Source: Erysipelotrichaceae bacterium (GTDB lineage: Bacteria; Bacillota_I; Bacilli_A; Erysipelotrichales; Erysipelotrichaceae). Taken from it: a stretch of DNA of 40,800 nucleotides. Made by a program: the position numbers and the translations under genes. Position 1 is the first letter of the stretch. Every line of letters begins with the position of its first letter. Below, one piece after another: positions 27,741 through 34,604 of this stretch. The stretch is from positions 1-40,800 of the forward strand of contig JAISTR010000023.1 of assembly GCA_031272515.1 (NCBI GenBank). The letters run 5' to 3'. The notes under the pieces were generated by a model. That model worked only from the letters and a program-made list of their open reading frames with translations, was not told where the DNA came from and made no database searches.

Positions 27741-29336
27741 ATGGAAAACAAAAAACCCAACATTCTGTTGATTACCACCGACCAGCAGCGTTATGATACC
27801 ATCCATGCTGCCGGCTACCCCCATATGATTACCCCCAACCTGGACCGCTTATGCGATGAAGGGTGCCGCTTTACGCGTGCCTATTCCCCCAATCCGGTGT
27901 GCCTGCCTGCCAGGCACAACCTGATTACCGGCTTGAGCGCAAAGCATCATACCTTTGATGACAACTACTTTGATGACTCCCATCAGATTCCCCAGCAGCT
28001 GCCGACCTTTGCGCAAAAGCTCAGCGATGCCGGCTATGACGCCATTGCTGTGGGCAAGATGCACTTTCAACCCTACCGGCGCCACAACGGCTTTACGCGC
28101 TTATATCTGATGGATGAAATACCGCGTTATAGGGAAGATGATGACTACGCAGTCTATCTGAAAAACAACGGATATGACTGGCTGCAAAGCCTTCATGGCG
28201 TACGCCATATACTGTACATGCAGCCGCAGCAGTCCCTGGTGGACATTGAACATCATGGCAGTACCTGGGTGGCAGACAAAGTCATCGATTATCTGAAAAC
28301 CAAGAGCAAGGACAAACCCTTTCTGATCTGGGCTGGCTTTATTGCCCCGCATCCGCCCTTTGATGTACCCAGGGAGTATGCCCACCTCTATGACAACAAG
28401 GAGCTGCCCTTGCCTACCAAAAGCAAGACCTCACTTTGCACCACTGCCTTGGATAACCAGGACATTGCTGATTATCCCGATGAGAAGGTCTTGATGCGGG
28501 CCAGACAGCTCTACTGTTCCTCCATCACCTTTGTCGACCATCAGATTGGCAGAATGCTGAAGCAGTTGGAAAACATGGGAGAGCTGGATAACACCTTCAT
28601 CCTCTTCACCAGTGACCATGGCGAAATGCTCGGGGATTTGGGGACCTATCAGAAGTTTCTGCCCTATGATGCCTCCGCCCGTATTCCGATGATTGTCCGC
28701 TATCCCCAGCTTGTAAAAGCAGGGAGTGTCAATAATGCCTTTGTGGACCTCAATGATATCTTTCCGACCTTTATGGATGTGTGCGGCTTGCAGATGCCGA
28801 AAAACTACGACTATCCCGGTGATTCCCTCTTTGGCAATAACAAAGACCGCAGTGTCCAGTACATCGAGCACCAGCATGATTCCAGGCGCTGGGTGAGCTT
28901 GGTCTCTGAGCGCTATAAATACAACTATTTCTATGGCGGAGCCAGGGAAGAACTGTTTGATTTATTGGTGGATCCGGAGGAAACCGATAACCTGATGGAG
29001 AGCATCCCGGAATCGGTGAAGGGAGTCAGGGACCAGCTCAAAGTCAAGCTGGTGGAACTGGAAGCCCGCTATGGATTGCCCCGGATGGTCAAGAACGGGG
29101 ACTTCCGCAAGCTGCCGCCCTTCAATCCCCGCTTTGACAGGGAAAAGAACCTTCCCTTCTTCCCCAAGCACTTAAACAACCAGGCGGAAATTGATGCCCT
29201 GATGTCTTTGGAACAGGAAGCGGCACTGGCTATCAAGGATGAACCTTTGGTACAGCTGGAACGGATGGATTTAAGCGCATATGAAGGATTGATTGATCTG
29301 GAGAAGGTCAAGGATCTGGTGAAGAAGATCCGTTAA
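27741..29336 (+). CDS. sulfatase family hydrolase (formylglycine-dependent)
   Basis: A 531-residue alkaline-phosphatase-superfamily sulfatase. The N-terminal NILLITTDQQRYDTI carries metal-binding Asp (D14). VCLPARHNLITG holds the C-x-P-x-R signature: C54 would be converted to formylglycine. AVGKMHFQP and FTSDHGEMLGD supply further active-site residues, and LFDLLVDPEETDNL is the usual C-terminal segment. There is no signal peptide, so the enzyme is probably cytoplasmic and acts on an imported sulfate ester; aryl-, choline- or sugar-sulfate cannot be told apart. In an anaerobe the Cys would need a radical SAM maturase (anSME), which is not in the window. A TATAAT lies at 27722-27727, close to the ATG. 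It converges on the YjjI-type gene with a shared terminator. Confidence 0.88.
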   Translation: MENKKPNILLITTDQQRYDTIHAAGYPHMITPNLDRLCDEGCRFTRAYSPNPVCLPARHNLITGLSAKHHTFDDNYFDDSHQIPQQLPTFAQKLSDAGYDAIAVGKMHFQPYRRHNGFTRLYLMDEIPRYREDDDYAVYLKNNGYDWLQSLHGVRHILYMQPQQSLVDIEHHGSTWVADKVIDYLKTKSKDKPFLIWAGFIAPHPPFDVPREYAHLYDNKELPLPTKSKTSLCTTALDNQDIADYPDEKVLMRARQLYCSSITFVDHQIGRMLKQLENMGELDNTFILFTSDHGEMLGDLGTYQKFLPYDASARIPMIVRYPQLVKAGSVNNAFVDLNDIFPTFMDVCGLQMPKNYDYPGDSLFGNNKDRSVQYIEHQHDSRRWVSLVSERYKYNYFYGGAREELFDLLVDPEETDNLMESIPESVKGVRDQLKVKLVELEARYGLPRMVKNGDFRKLPPFNPRFDREKNLPFFPKHLNNQAEIDALMSLEQEAALAIKDEPLVQLERMDLSAYEGLIDLEKVKDLVKKIR

Positions 29337-29346
29337 CATAGTATTT

Positions 29347-29374
29347 AAAATCCCAGGCAGCTGCCTGGGATTTT
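29347..29374. terminator. bidirectional terminator between sulfatase and yjjI-like genes
   Basis: A perfect 28-bp palindrome: AAAATCCCAGGCAG (29347-29360) followed by its complement CTGCCTGGGATTTT (29361-29374), with T- and A-rich ends. It serves both convergent genes. Confidence 0.88.
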
Positions 29375-29377
29375 CTG

Positions 29378-30883
29378 TTAATCTCCTTCGTGGTTGACTT
29401 TACGCTCCAGGGCATGGCCGTTCTCTGCTGCCCCATAGCCCAAAGCGGTGGAAGAGTTGAGGATGGTTTCCCCTCTTCTGTATTTTTCGATTTCACTGCG
29501 CTTCACCAGGTAGCCGGTAACCCGTACCAGATCCCCGCCTTCCTCATAACCGCTGAAGTAGCGCACGCCTTTTTCAAAGGCGCCTTTGAGGATATCCAGA
29601 AGCGCTTCCGGATGGTTGTACCAGGTCTCATCGAACTTGTACACATCCCCGCAGCCGGTCGGGAAATACTTTTGATAGTGGGTAGAGTGGTTGAGCTGCA
29701 TGGCAACCGGAGGCTCTGCCCCGATGGGAATCCGGATGCCCGGAGAACAATCCAGGCCATCGCTGTCGATGCCGACCTGGGCATGCAGCTGGGCAATGCC
29801 ATGATAGGCTTCGCAATAGTCCAAAGGATTCTCCTTGGTCAGCTTAACGATTTCCTGTAAAATCTTCTCACCCAACTTGTCCGCTTCTTGATTGAAGCCA
29901 AAGCCCTTGGTCTTGTCAGTAATGCCCAGCAGGATATTGCAGCACTCTGCCAAGCCTACCAAACCAAACATGCCGATGAAGTTCTCCCGGACCAGAAAGC
30001 CTTCCTTGACCATGAAGTTGGTCTTGAAGAAGGCCGCCTCCTCCACTTCAAAGTGGATGCGGCGGTTGATATTGTCAATCATCGTCTTGGTATAGTGGGG
30101 CAGTACCCTGTCAAAGAAGTCATCAATGTCACTTGCCTTTTTGGCAACATCAGAAAGACGGATGCGATTCATGGTATAGGCCCCGCCCTTGATCATAAAG
30201 CCGTTGTAGCAGCTGGCAATGCCATAGTTGTCACCCAGGTCAGCCCGGAACATCCTGTCATTGGCAAAGCTGGGCTTCGCGGTCTTCATCATGCAGCGGA
30301 TGCAGAGATTGGCGAACTCGTCGCTGGTCTTCTCTGGGTCATATTTTAAAGTGAGGTTGGGAATCTCCAAAGCCAATTCTTCCGTCGCCTTTAAGATCAT
30401 TCTTCCAGCCCTGGTATCATAGGGCCCGATATTGGCATGGACAAAGGAATCCGGCATGGTCTTGGCAATCATCAGCAAGAACAGCTTGATGGTCTCATAG
30501 GCACTGGCTTCATCCTTTATAAAGGGCTCAAGTAAAGTATCAATGTTTCCCAAATAGGGAGGATAGGTGGAACCGGAGGTGATATGACGGTAGAAGATCA
30601 GCAGGTAGGAAGTTGCCTCCTGCAGATCGGTAGGAACCGGTAAGCCCAGAAACTCACAGCCCTTCTGCATTAACAGTTCAAAATCGGGTATTAAATAACG
30701 GGGCCGAAACGGCGCCGCGCCTTCGTTTAAATCACAGATCGCCCCTTCTTTCACAGCTTCGATGTAATCATCGGATAAGGGGATGGTGGTATCCTGATTC
30801 TCTGCCAGCTTTGCGAGTTCAATGAATTGCTGGTAGACAGTCAGGGTTGGATTCTTGATAATATCAATCGGTTTCAGTGTCAT
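29378..30883 (-). CDS. yjjI: YjjI family glycyl radical enzyme
   Basis: A 501-residue protein matching E. coli YjjI in length and in MTLKPIDIIKNPTLTVYQQF, SSLAN-type and ANIGPYDTRAGRMI segments. The glycyl radical motif R-V-T-G-Y is at 454-458 (G457), 43 residues from the end; a candidate thiyl Cys is C225 in SCYNGF. Glycyl radical enzymes need a radical SAM activase, usually encoded beside them (yjjW for yjjI); none is in this window. ATG 30883 has an excellent AGGAGGGAAGAACT; an upstream extension to 30925 crosses the promoter. Substrate of the family is not established. It is divergent from a nitroreductase gene with a Rex-like operator, which suits an anaerobic redox context. The gene carries the oxygen-sensitive chemistry of an anaerobe. 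Confidence 0.88.
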   Translation of the reverse strand: MTLKPIDIIKNPTLTVYQQFIELAKLAENQDTTIPLSDDYIEAVKEGAICDLNEGAAPFRPRYLIPDFELLMQKGCEFLGLPVPTDLQEATSYLLIFYRHITSGSTYPPYLGNIDTLLEPFIKDEASAYETIKLFLLMIAKTMPDSFVHANIGPYDTRAGRMILKATEELALEIPNLTLKYDPEKTSDEFANLCIRCMMKTAKPSFANDRMFRADLGDNYGIASCYNGFMIKGGAYTMNRIRLSDVAKKASDIDDFFDRVLPHYTKTMIDNINRRIHFEVEEAAFFKTNFMVKEGFLVRENFIGMFGLVGLAECCNILLGITDKTKGFGFNQEADKLGEKILQEIVKLTKENPLDYCEAYHGIAQLHAQVGIDSDGLDCSPGIRIPIGAEPPVAMQLNHSTHYQKYFPTGCGDVYKFDETWYNHPEALLDILKGAFEKGVRYFSGYEEGGDLVRVTGYLVKRSEIEKYRRGETILNSSTALGYGAAENGHALERKVNHEGD

Positions 30884-30910
30884 AGTTCTTCCCTCCTGTT
30901 GACTCTTATT

Positions 30911-30916
30911 ATTATA
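30911..30916 (-). promoter_or_regulatory. -10 box of the yjjI-like gene
   Basis: A perfect TATAAT on the minus strand 27 bp before ATG 30883. No convincing -35 was found. Confidence 0.5.
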
Positions 30917-30969
30917 CAATCTCAATAGGCTAAATGGAAGATGATGACCGGATAATGTTACCCTGAAGA

Positions 30970-30998
30970 TTGCGTTCTTTGTAAGAAATTGTTAAAAT
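30970..30998 (+). promoter_or_regulatory. promoter of the nitroreductase gene
   Basis: TTGCGT (30970-30975), 17-bp spacer, TAAAAT (30993-30998). The -10 box lies wholly inside the Rex-like palindrome. Confidence 0.65.
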
Positions 30999-31006
30999 TT
31001 TAACAT
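30989..31006. promoter_or_regulatory. Rex (redox repressor) operator
   Basis: TTGTTAAAATTTTAACAT matches the Firmicute Rex consensus TTGTTAANNNNTTAACAA in 13 of 14 defined positions, and covers the -10 box of the nitroreductase promoter. Rex leaves DNA when NADH/NAD+ rises, so the gene should be induced under reducing conditions. Confidence 0.75.
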
Positions 31007-31028
31007 AAGCAGAAATGAGGGAGAAACC

Positions 31029-31598
31029 ATGTCACAGAATCAAACCATCGAAACCATCCTGAACCGCCGCAGCATCCGCTCCTATAAACCGGATCCCATC
31101 AGCGAGTCTGATTTGAACACCATTATTGAAGCCGGTCAAAGAGCCCCCTATGTGTGGGAAGACTGCCGCCACTTTACAGTAGTCAAAGACAGAGATTTGA
31201 TAAGCCGCTTGAATGCGGCAGCCATCAAAGCCGGCTCTGCCATCAACAAGGAAATGCGGGAGATCTTTCAGCAACCCGGCTTTGATGGCACTTATGGTGC
31301 CCCCTGTATTATTATCGTGTCCGGCAATGAAGCCGCCTTGCAGCATGAAGCCATCTGCGGTGCATCAATTGAGAATATGTTAATCGCCGCCAAGGCTTTG
31401 GGCCTGGGCTCCTGCTGGGTGTACTTTGTAATCTTCGCCTTCCATGGCGAAGATGCGGCATCATTCAAAGAAGAGCTGCAGATTCCGGAGGGATTCAAGC
31501 CCTGTGCCGGTGTCTTGCTTGGTTATGAAACAGAGCCGTTTACAGAGGAAGAGGATGTCCGCTGGAAGAACGGTGTCACTTTTATAAAAGGGAAATAA
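31029..31598 (+). CDS. nitroreductase family protein
   Basis: A 189-residue flavoprotein of the nitroreductase family, using NAD(P)H and FMN. The start ETILNRRSIRSYKPDPISESDLNTIIEAGQRAPYVWEDCRHF is the conserved FMN-binding N-terminal segment (RRSIRSY), and NMLIAAKALGLGSCWV is the usual central helix. The substrate may be a nitro compound, quinone or other electron acceptor; it is not predictable. ATG 31029 follows GAGGGAGAAACC. The Rex-type operator suggests it helps to reoxidise NADH. Single gene, converging on the SUFU-domain gene; a short imperfect stem-loop at 31599-31622 lies between them. Confidence 0.9.
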   Translation: MSQNQTIETILNRRSIRSYKPDPISESDLNTIIEAGQRAPYVWEDCRHFTVVKDRDLISRLNAAAIKAGSAINKEMREIFQQPGFDGTYGAPCIIIVSGNEAALQHEAICGASIENMLIAAKALGLGSCWVYFVIFAFHGEDAASFKEELQIPEGFKPCAGVLLGYETEPFTEEEDVRWKNGVTFIKGK

Positions 31599-31624
31599 GA
31601 CTTGAAACTTGTTGTTTCAGTCAG

Positions 31625-32293
31625 CTAAACATACTCTTTGGTCCGCTCTAAATCAATCACCAGATCCGGACTGTCCGCCTTCATCTTATCCACCAGTTCA
31701 CTCACCTTGTCCTGGTTTTCCTTTATGCAGGCAAATTCCTTTTGGGTTAAGCCAATCAACTGGATAAAGTCGAGTCTTCCGTGCACCGTATCGACTCCCG
31801 GCATTTCCGTATCCAATACACACAAGAGTCCCCCACTCAATAAGCTGCCTGAACCCGGCTTAATCGGGTTTCCCCCACTGGGGATGCTATCGCCTTCCTC
31901 AAAGTAATTCTCCGAATCATTGACATAATGCGCCATGTTGTTTAACAGATTGATTGCCCACATGACATCCTCATCATTGTCGGCTTTGATCTTCATGGTC
32001 ATCTCATAGCCCCACTTGCTGAAATCTTCGCCATATGCTTCCGGACTGGCATACAGTTCACTCATGCCATAGGTAACGATATGCCGGTAGCCCTTGGGTG
32101 AGACATAGATGCTGTAGCCATCCAGATACTGGTTTCCGCCAAATATGACGCGGTTCTGGACTGCTGTTGCATAATGTGCCGGCTTTTGATCTCCATATAC
32201 TTTTTTACAGGCTTCATCAATCGCATCCCATCCGGGTACGAAGTCTTCCTTCTCTTCCTGCATTCTTTGCAGATATTCTTCTTTGGTCATCAT
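31625..32293 (-). CDS. SUFU (suppressor of fused) domain protein
   Basis: A 222-residue soluble protein with the SUFU pattern: PGWDAIDEACKKVYGDQKPAHYAT near the start, LDGYSIYVSPKGYRHIVTYGMSELYA, and FSKWGYEMTMKI, then the C-terminal CVLDTEMPGVDTVHGRLDFIQLIGLTQKEF half. Bacterial SUFU proteins are often immunity proteins of polymorphic or contact-dependent toxins, but also occur alone. No toxin gene with an RHS, LXG or YeeF-type start lies beside it here. ATG 32293 follows AAGGGGGATAATACA; a second ATG follows directly. It is 19 bp downstream of the serine hydrolase gene and may be co-transcribed with it. Confidence 0.85.
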   Translation of the reverse strand: MMTKEEYLQRMQEEKEDFVPGWDAIDEACKKVYGDQKPAHYATAVQNRVIFGGNQYLDGYSIYVSPKGYRHIVTYGMSELYASPEAYGEDFSKWGYEMTMKIKADNDEDVMWAINLLNNMAHYVNDSENYFEEGDSIPSGGNPIKPGSGSLLSGGLLCVLDTEMPGVDTVHGRLDFIQLIGLTQKEFACIKENQDKVSELVDKMKADSPDLVIDLERTKEYV

Positions 32294-32312
32294 TGTATTA
32301 TCCCCCTTTGTT

Positions 32313-33053
32313 CTATTCTCCCAAAAAATGCCTGTAAGCTTTGGCGGAGATGGAAGAAATCTTCAGTCTCGCTGCTTCTTCATTTTCCTGGTCATTGGAC
32401 ATCACAACCAGAATATAATCCCCCTGCGGGGTATAGACAATCGCCGAATCATTTTCTATGTGCGGCAGCTCCCCGGTCTTATTGGCCACAGTCAGATAGG
32501 GCGGCAGTCCCTGCGGTATCTTGCCCCGAAACATCTGCCGCTTCATGGCTTTCAAAGACTCGCTGTCCCCTTTTTTATCCTTTTCATAAATCCGCTCCAG
32601 GATCAATCCTACATCCCGGGGTGAGGTGTAATTATCCAGCCCCTGCGGGTCCGGATAGGTACTGCCAAGCTTTCTTTCAAGCAAGGTGTCCACATATCCG
32701 TTTTTCTGCGCATAGCTGTTGAGTCTGTCCCTGCCCTTGTCCCAGTCACCAACACCCAGCGCCTCCAGCAAAAGATTGGTGGAAGTATTGCTGGAATTGG
32801 CAATCATGTTATGGATGGCCCTGCTGATGTCGGGTGTGTCTTCAATGAATTTCTCAGCAATTCTTTCTCTTACCAGCTCCATGACAAAGAGCTTAATCAG
32901 GCTGGCTGCCGCCAGCCTGCCATTGTAGACCTCGGCAATCTGCCCATCTCTGAGATCTTTGAAAAAAACAGACCATTTGCCGGATGACTGTTTAAAGTCA
33001 GCTTCCAGTGCCGCTGTAAAAGCCGCATATTTACTGCTATTCGCTTGTTTCAT
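32313..33053 (-). CDS. class A beta-lactamase-like serine hydrolase
   Basis: A 246-residue penicillin-recognising-fold protein. S-x-x-K is at 51-54 (AASLIKLF), S-x-N at 87-89 (NSSNTSTN) and K-T-G at 192-194 (ANKTGELPH). These three motifs are in class A order and spacing. The omega loop has ERKLGSTYPDPQGLDNYTSPRD instead of the E-x-x-L-N containing Glu166, so deacylation of beta-lactams by the class A mechanism is doubtful. No signal peptide precedes the domain (MKQANSSKYAAFTAALE), so the protein appears cytoplasmic unless exported otherwise. It could be an esterase or amidase. ATG 33053 follows AGGGGGTAGAATT. The promoter has an extended -10. Downstream lies the SUFU gene. Confidence 0.85.
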   Translation of the reverse strand: MKQANSSKYAAFTAALEADFKQSSGKWSVFFKDLRDGQIAEVYNGRLAAASLIKLFVMELVRERIAEKFIEDTPDISRAIHNMIANSSNTSTNLLLEALGVGDWDKGRDRLNSYAQKNGYVDTLLERKLGSTYPDPQGLDNYTSPRDVGLILERIYEKDKKGDSESLKAMKRQMFRGKIPQGLPPYLTVANKTGELPHIENDSAIVYTPQGDYILVVMSNDQENEEAARLKISSISAKAYRHFLGE

Positions 33054-33082
33054 AATTCTACCCCCTGAAGTCTTTCAGGTTC

Positions 33083-33091
33083 AGTATAGCA
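33083..33091 (-). promoter_or_regulatory. extended -10 promoter of the serine hydrolase-SUFU unit
   Basis: TGCTATACT on the minus strand (33083-33091), 30 bp before ATG 33053. Confidence 0.55.
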
Positions 33092-33153
33092 TGATATGAA
33101 AGAACAGCTTGAATATAGCGCCTTTGCCATTGCTGCAAAACCAACAAAAACAC

Positions 33154-33182
33154 TTGAGTATTGCGTGAGGATATGTTATAAA
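33154..33182 (+). promoter_or_regulatory. strong promoter for a putative antisense (antitoxin) RNA, copy 1
   Basis: TTGAGT (33154-33159), exactly 17 bp, then extended -10 TGTTATAAA (TATAAA at 33177-33182). It reads rightward into the 3' end of the small leftward gene at 33292-33405; no rightward protein frame follows. An equivalent promoter stands at the same place in copy 2 (34565-34593). Confidence 0.65.
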
Positions 33183-33188
33183 ATAGGT

Positions 33189-33247
33189 GATCGATAACCT
33201 GCACTCTGTGCAAAAGAAAAAGGGAGACGGTCATCTCCCTTTTCTTT
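33189..33247 (+). ncRNA. putative antisense RNA antitoxin
   Basis: The expected product of the promoter at 33154: it would start near 33189, contain CCTGCACTCTGTGCA (conserved in copy 2) and could end at the stem-loop 33218-33243 followed by CTTTG, giving about 60 nt, or read on to base-pair with more of the opposite mRNA. It overlaps the 3' end of the leftward small-protein transcript, the arrangement of txpA/RatA-type systems. Existence is inferred from promoter and terminator only. Confidence 0.4.
33218..33243. terminator. terminator of the small hydrophobic peptide mRNA (bidirectional)
   Basis: AAAAGGGAGA (33218-33227) pairs with TCTCCCTTTT (33234-33243), loop of 6. On the minus strand TTTTTCTTTT follows, a good terminator; on the plus strand CTTTG gives a weaker one. 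Confidence 0.75.
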
Positions 33248-33291
33248 GTCCTGTTAAGGACGTGGAGTTGTTGGATGGCAGGCAGGCTCCC

Positions 33292-33405
33292 TTAACGGGA
33301 CTTAGTCTTCAAAATTAAGAAAACGAAGATTAGAACCAGGATTACAAAAGCTTCCGGGTTCATAATTGTGTACCTGCCCCTGCCCATCAGACAATAATAT
33401 TTCAT
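33292..33405 (-). CDS. small hydrophobic peptide, putative type I toxin
   Basis: Minus-strand frame of 37 codons from ATG 33405, behind a strong GGAGG at 7-nt spacing. The last 23 residues, which can start at an in-frame ATG (33363) behind AGGGGCAGG, read MNPEAFVILVLIFVF followed by LILKTKSR: a short polar start, one membrane segment of about 15 residues and a basic tail, the design of Fst/TxpA/BsrG-like membrane toxins. Only the ATG at 33363 is kept in the second copy, so the 23-residue form may be the real product. The coding part is followed by a 3' region of about 70 nt ending in a terminator, and a strong promoter points at it from the opposite strand. I do not recognise the sequence as a named toxin family. 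Confidence 0.6.
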   Translation of the reverse strand: MKYYCLMGRGRYTIMNPEAFVILVLIFVFLILKTKSR

Positions 33406-33501
33406 GTCTTTCCCTCCACCTTATCATTGACAACAAATCCGGTAATTCCTACCCCAAAAGATAAAAAAGTTAATGAACTATTTCACAATTCATTTCATCA
33501 T

Positions 33502-33545
33502 AAAAAAACACACCCTGTTTCATTGCGGGATATGTTTGTGTTTTG
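33502..33545 (-). terminator. possible terminator of the DUF554 gene
   Basis: On the minus strand AAAACACA pairs with TGTGTTTT, with an inner CCC/GGG, followed by a run of T. The stem is interrupted, so this is tentative. Confidence 0.35.
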
Positions 33546-33576
33546 TTATAAAACAAAGCATTTTCCAATATACAAA

Positions 33577-34284
33577 TTAGAGATGCAGAAGCATCCATTG
33601 CCAAAACTGGGAAATGGGAAATACCAGAAGCAATGCGGGCAATATATTGATTACTTCCACTTCCACCAGCTTCAGGATGCGAAATCCGATAATCAGACTG
33701 ATGACACCGCCCACAGCAGAGAAGTCCTGCATCATGGTCACACTCACTAAGGGCATGATGATTTTCGCGCAGGCGAACAGGGTGAGAAAGATAACTGCCT
33801 GGGGAATAGCAATCAAAGCGGTGAAGCGTCCCAGTACCGTCGCAAAGATGGCGACGGTGAAGAAATCCAGGATTGCCTTGCAAAGGATGGTGGAACTGTC
33901 GCCGGTGAGGCCTTCATTAATAGATCCGAACCATCCTGTTCCGCTGCAGCAGCATAGCACCAGCAGAGTTGAAAACATCGCCATATATTGGGCACTGGGT
34001 GCAGATTTTTTGGTCAGTTTAATGCTGAGACGGGAGAAAAATGAATTGACATGCTGTTCCAGCTTCAGGGCATTGCCAATGATGAATCCGCCAACCAGGG
34101 AAAGTGCCATCGCACCCAAGGCGCTGACCTTGACAATCAGGGATATTCCAATAGCCATCGAGATAAAAGCAAACAGCTGATTCATATTCAGCTTCGTCTT
34201 TTCACTCAGGCGCGCCCCCAGTATACTTCCGGCAAAACCTCCCAAAACAACCATCAAATTGTCAGTCAATATCCCGATAGGCAT
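33577..34284 (-). CDS. DUF554 family membrane protein
   Basis: A 235-residue protein with about seven membrane segments. The start PIGILTDNLMVVLGGFAGSILGARLSEKTK and the FISMAIGISLIVKV, LVGGFIIGNALKLEQHV and CSGTGWFGSINEGLTGDSSTILCKAILDFFTVAIFA blocks are typical of the DUF554 (YdfK/YqgA) family, whose transport role is not established. Length is as usual (about 230). ATG 34284 follows GAAAGGAGTAAGAGC. It lies between the two toxin-like units, which face the same way, so recombination between these could delete or duplicate it. No clear promoter was found in the 320 bp upstream. Confidence 0.88.
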   Translation of the reverse strand: MPIGILTDNLMVVLGGFAGSILGARLSEKTKLNMNQLFAFISMAIGISLIVKVSALGAMALSLVGGFIIGNALKLEQHVNSFFSRLSIKLTKKSAPSAQYMAMFSTLLVLCCCSGTGWFGSINEGLTGDSSTILCKAILDFFTVAIFATVLGRFTALIAIPQAVIFLTLFACAKIIMPLVSVTMMQDFSAVGGVISLIIGFRILKLVEVEVINILPALLLVFPISQFWQWMLLHL

Positions 34285-34564
34285 GCTCTTACTCCTTTCG
34301 CAGTGCGTTGATTAAACACTAATGAGAAATGTTGGTCGTACTTGAATCTTTACCGCTGTCAAATATCTTATCCATTATCGCATATTCTCCACTCAGGACG
34401 TAATAGGAAACTTAAGCAGAATGAGTGTGTTGATGCCTTCGATAAACCTGCCTTGGAAACAGAAAACCACTGTTATTGATGTGTTAAAGCGGTGTTTAAT
34501 TCCGGATGATTTATTGTGATTTTTGCTGTGATTTTTTTCTATCCGTAAACATCTGATTATCCCC
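34285..34564. other. intergenic stretch without a recognisable gene
   Basis: AT-rich DNA upstream of the DUF554 gene. Both strands lack a frame of credible length or composition. A short repeat (GTGATTTTTGCTGTGATTTTT, first 20 bases apparent at 34515-34534) is visible but no structure. It ends at the promoter of the second toxin-like unit. Confidence 0.5.
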
Positions 34565-34593
34565 TTGAATCCTTCCTAAAGATTTGGTATATA
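34565..34593 (+). promoter_or_regulatory. promoter for a putative antisense RNA, copy 2
   Basis: TTGAAT (34565-34570), 17-bp spacer, extended -10 TGGTATATA (TATATA at 34588-34593). Same architecture and same position relative to CCTGCACTCTGTGCA as in copy 1, although the spacer sequences differ. Confidence 0.6.
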
Positions 34594-34604
34594 GCAATTG
34601 TATC

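Larger units (their letters stand above)
33198..33420. repeat. duplicated toxin-antitoxin-like unit, copy 1
   Basis: About 223 bp from CCTGCACTCTGTGCA to CCACC recur, diverged but alignable, at 34605-34825 in the same orientation. The best conserved block is around the small coding region and its 5' leader (for example GGCAGGGGCAGGTACAC on the minus strand). Outside the unit the two loci do not match, except that a promoter of the same layout precedes each. Confidence 0.8.
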
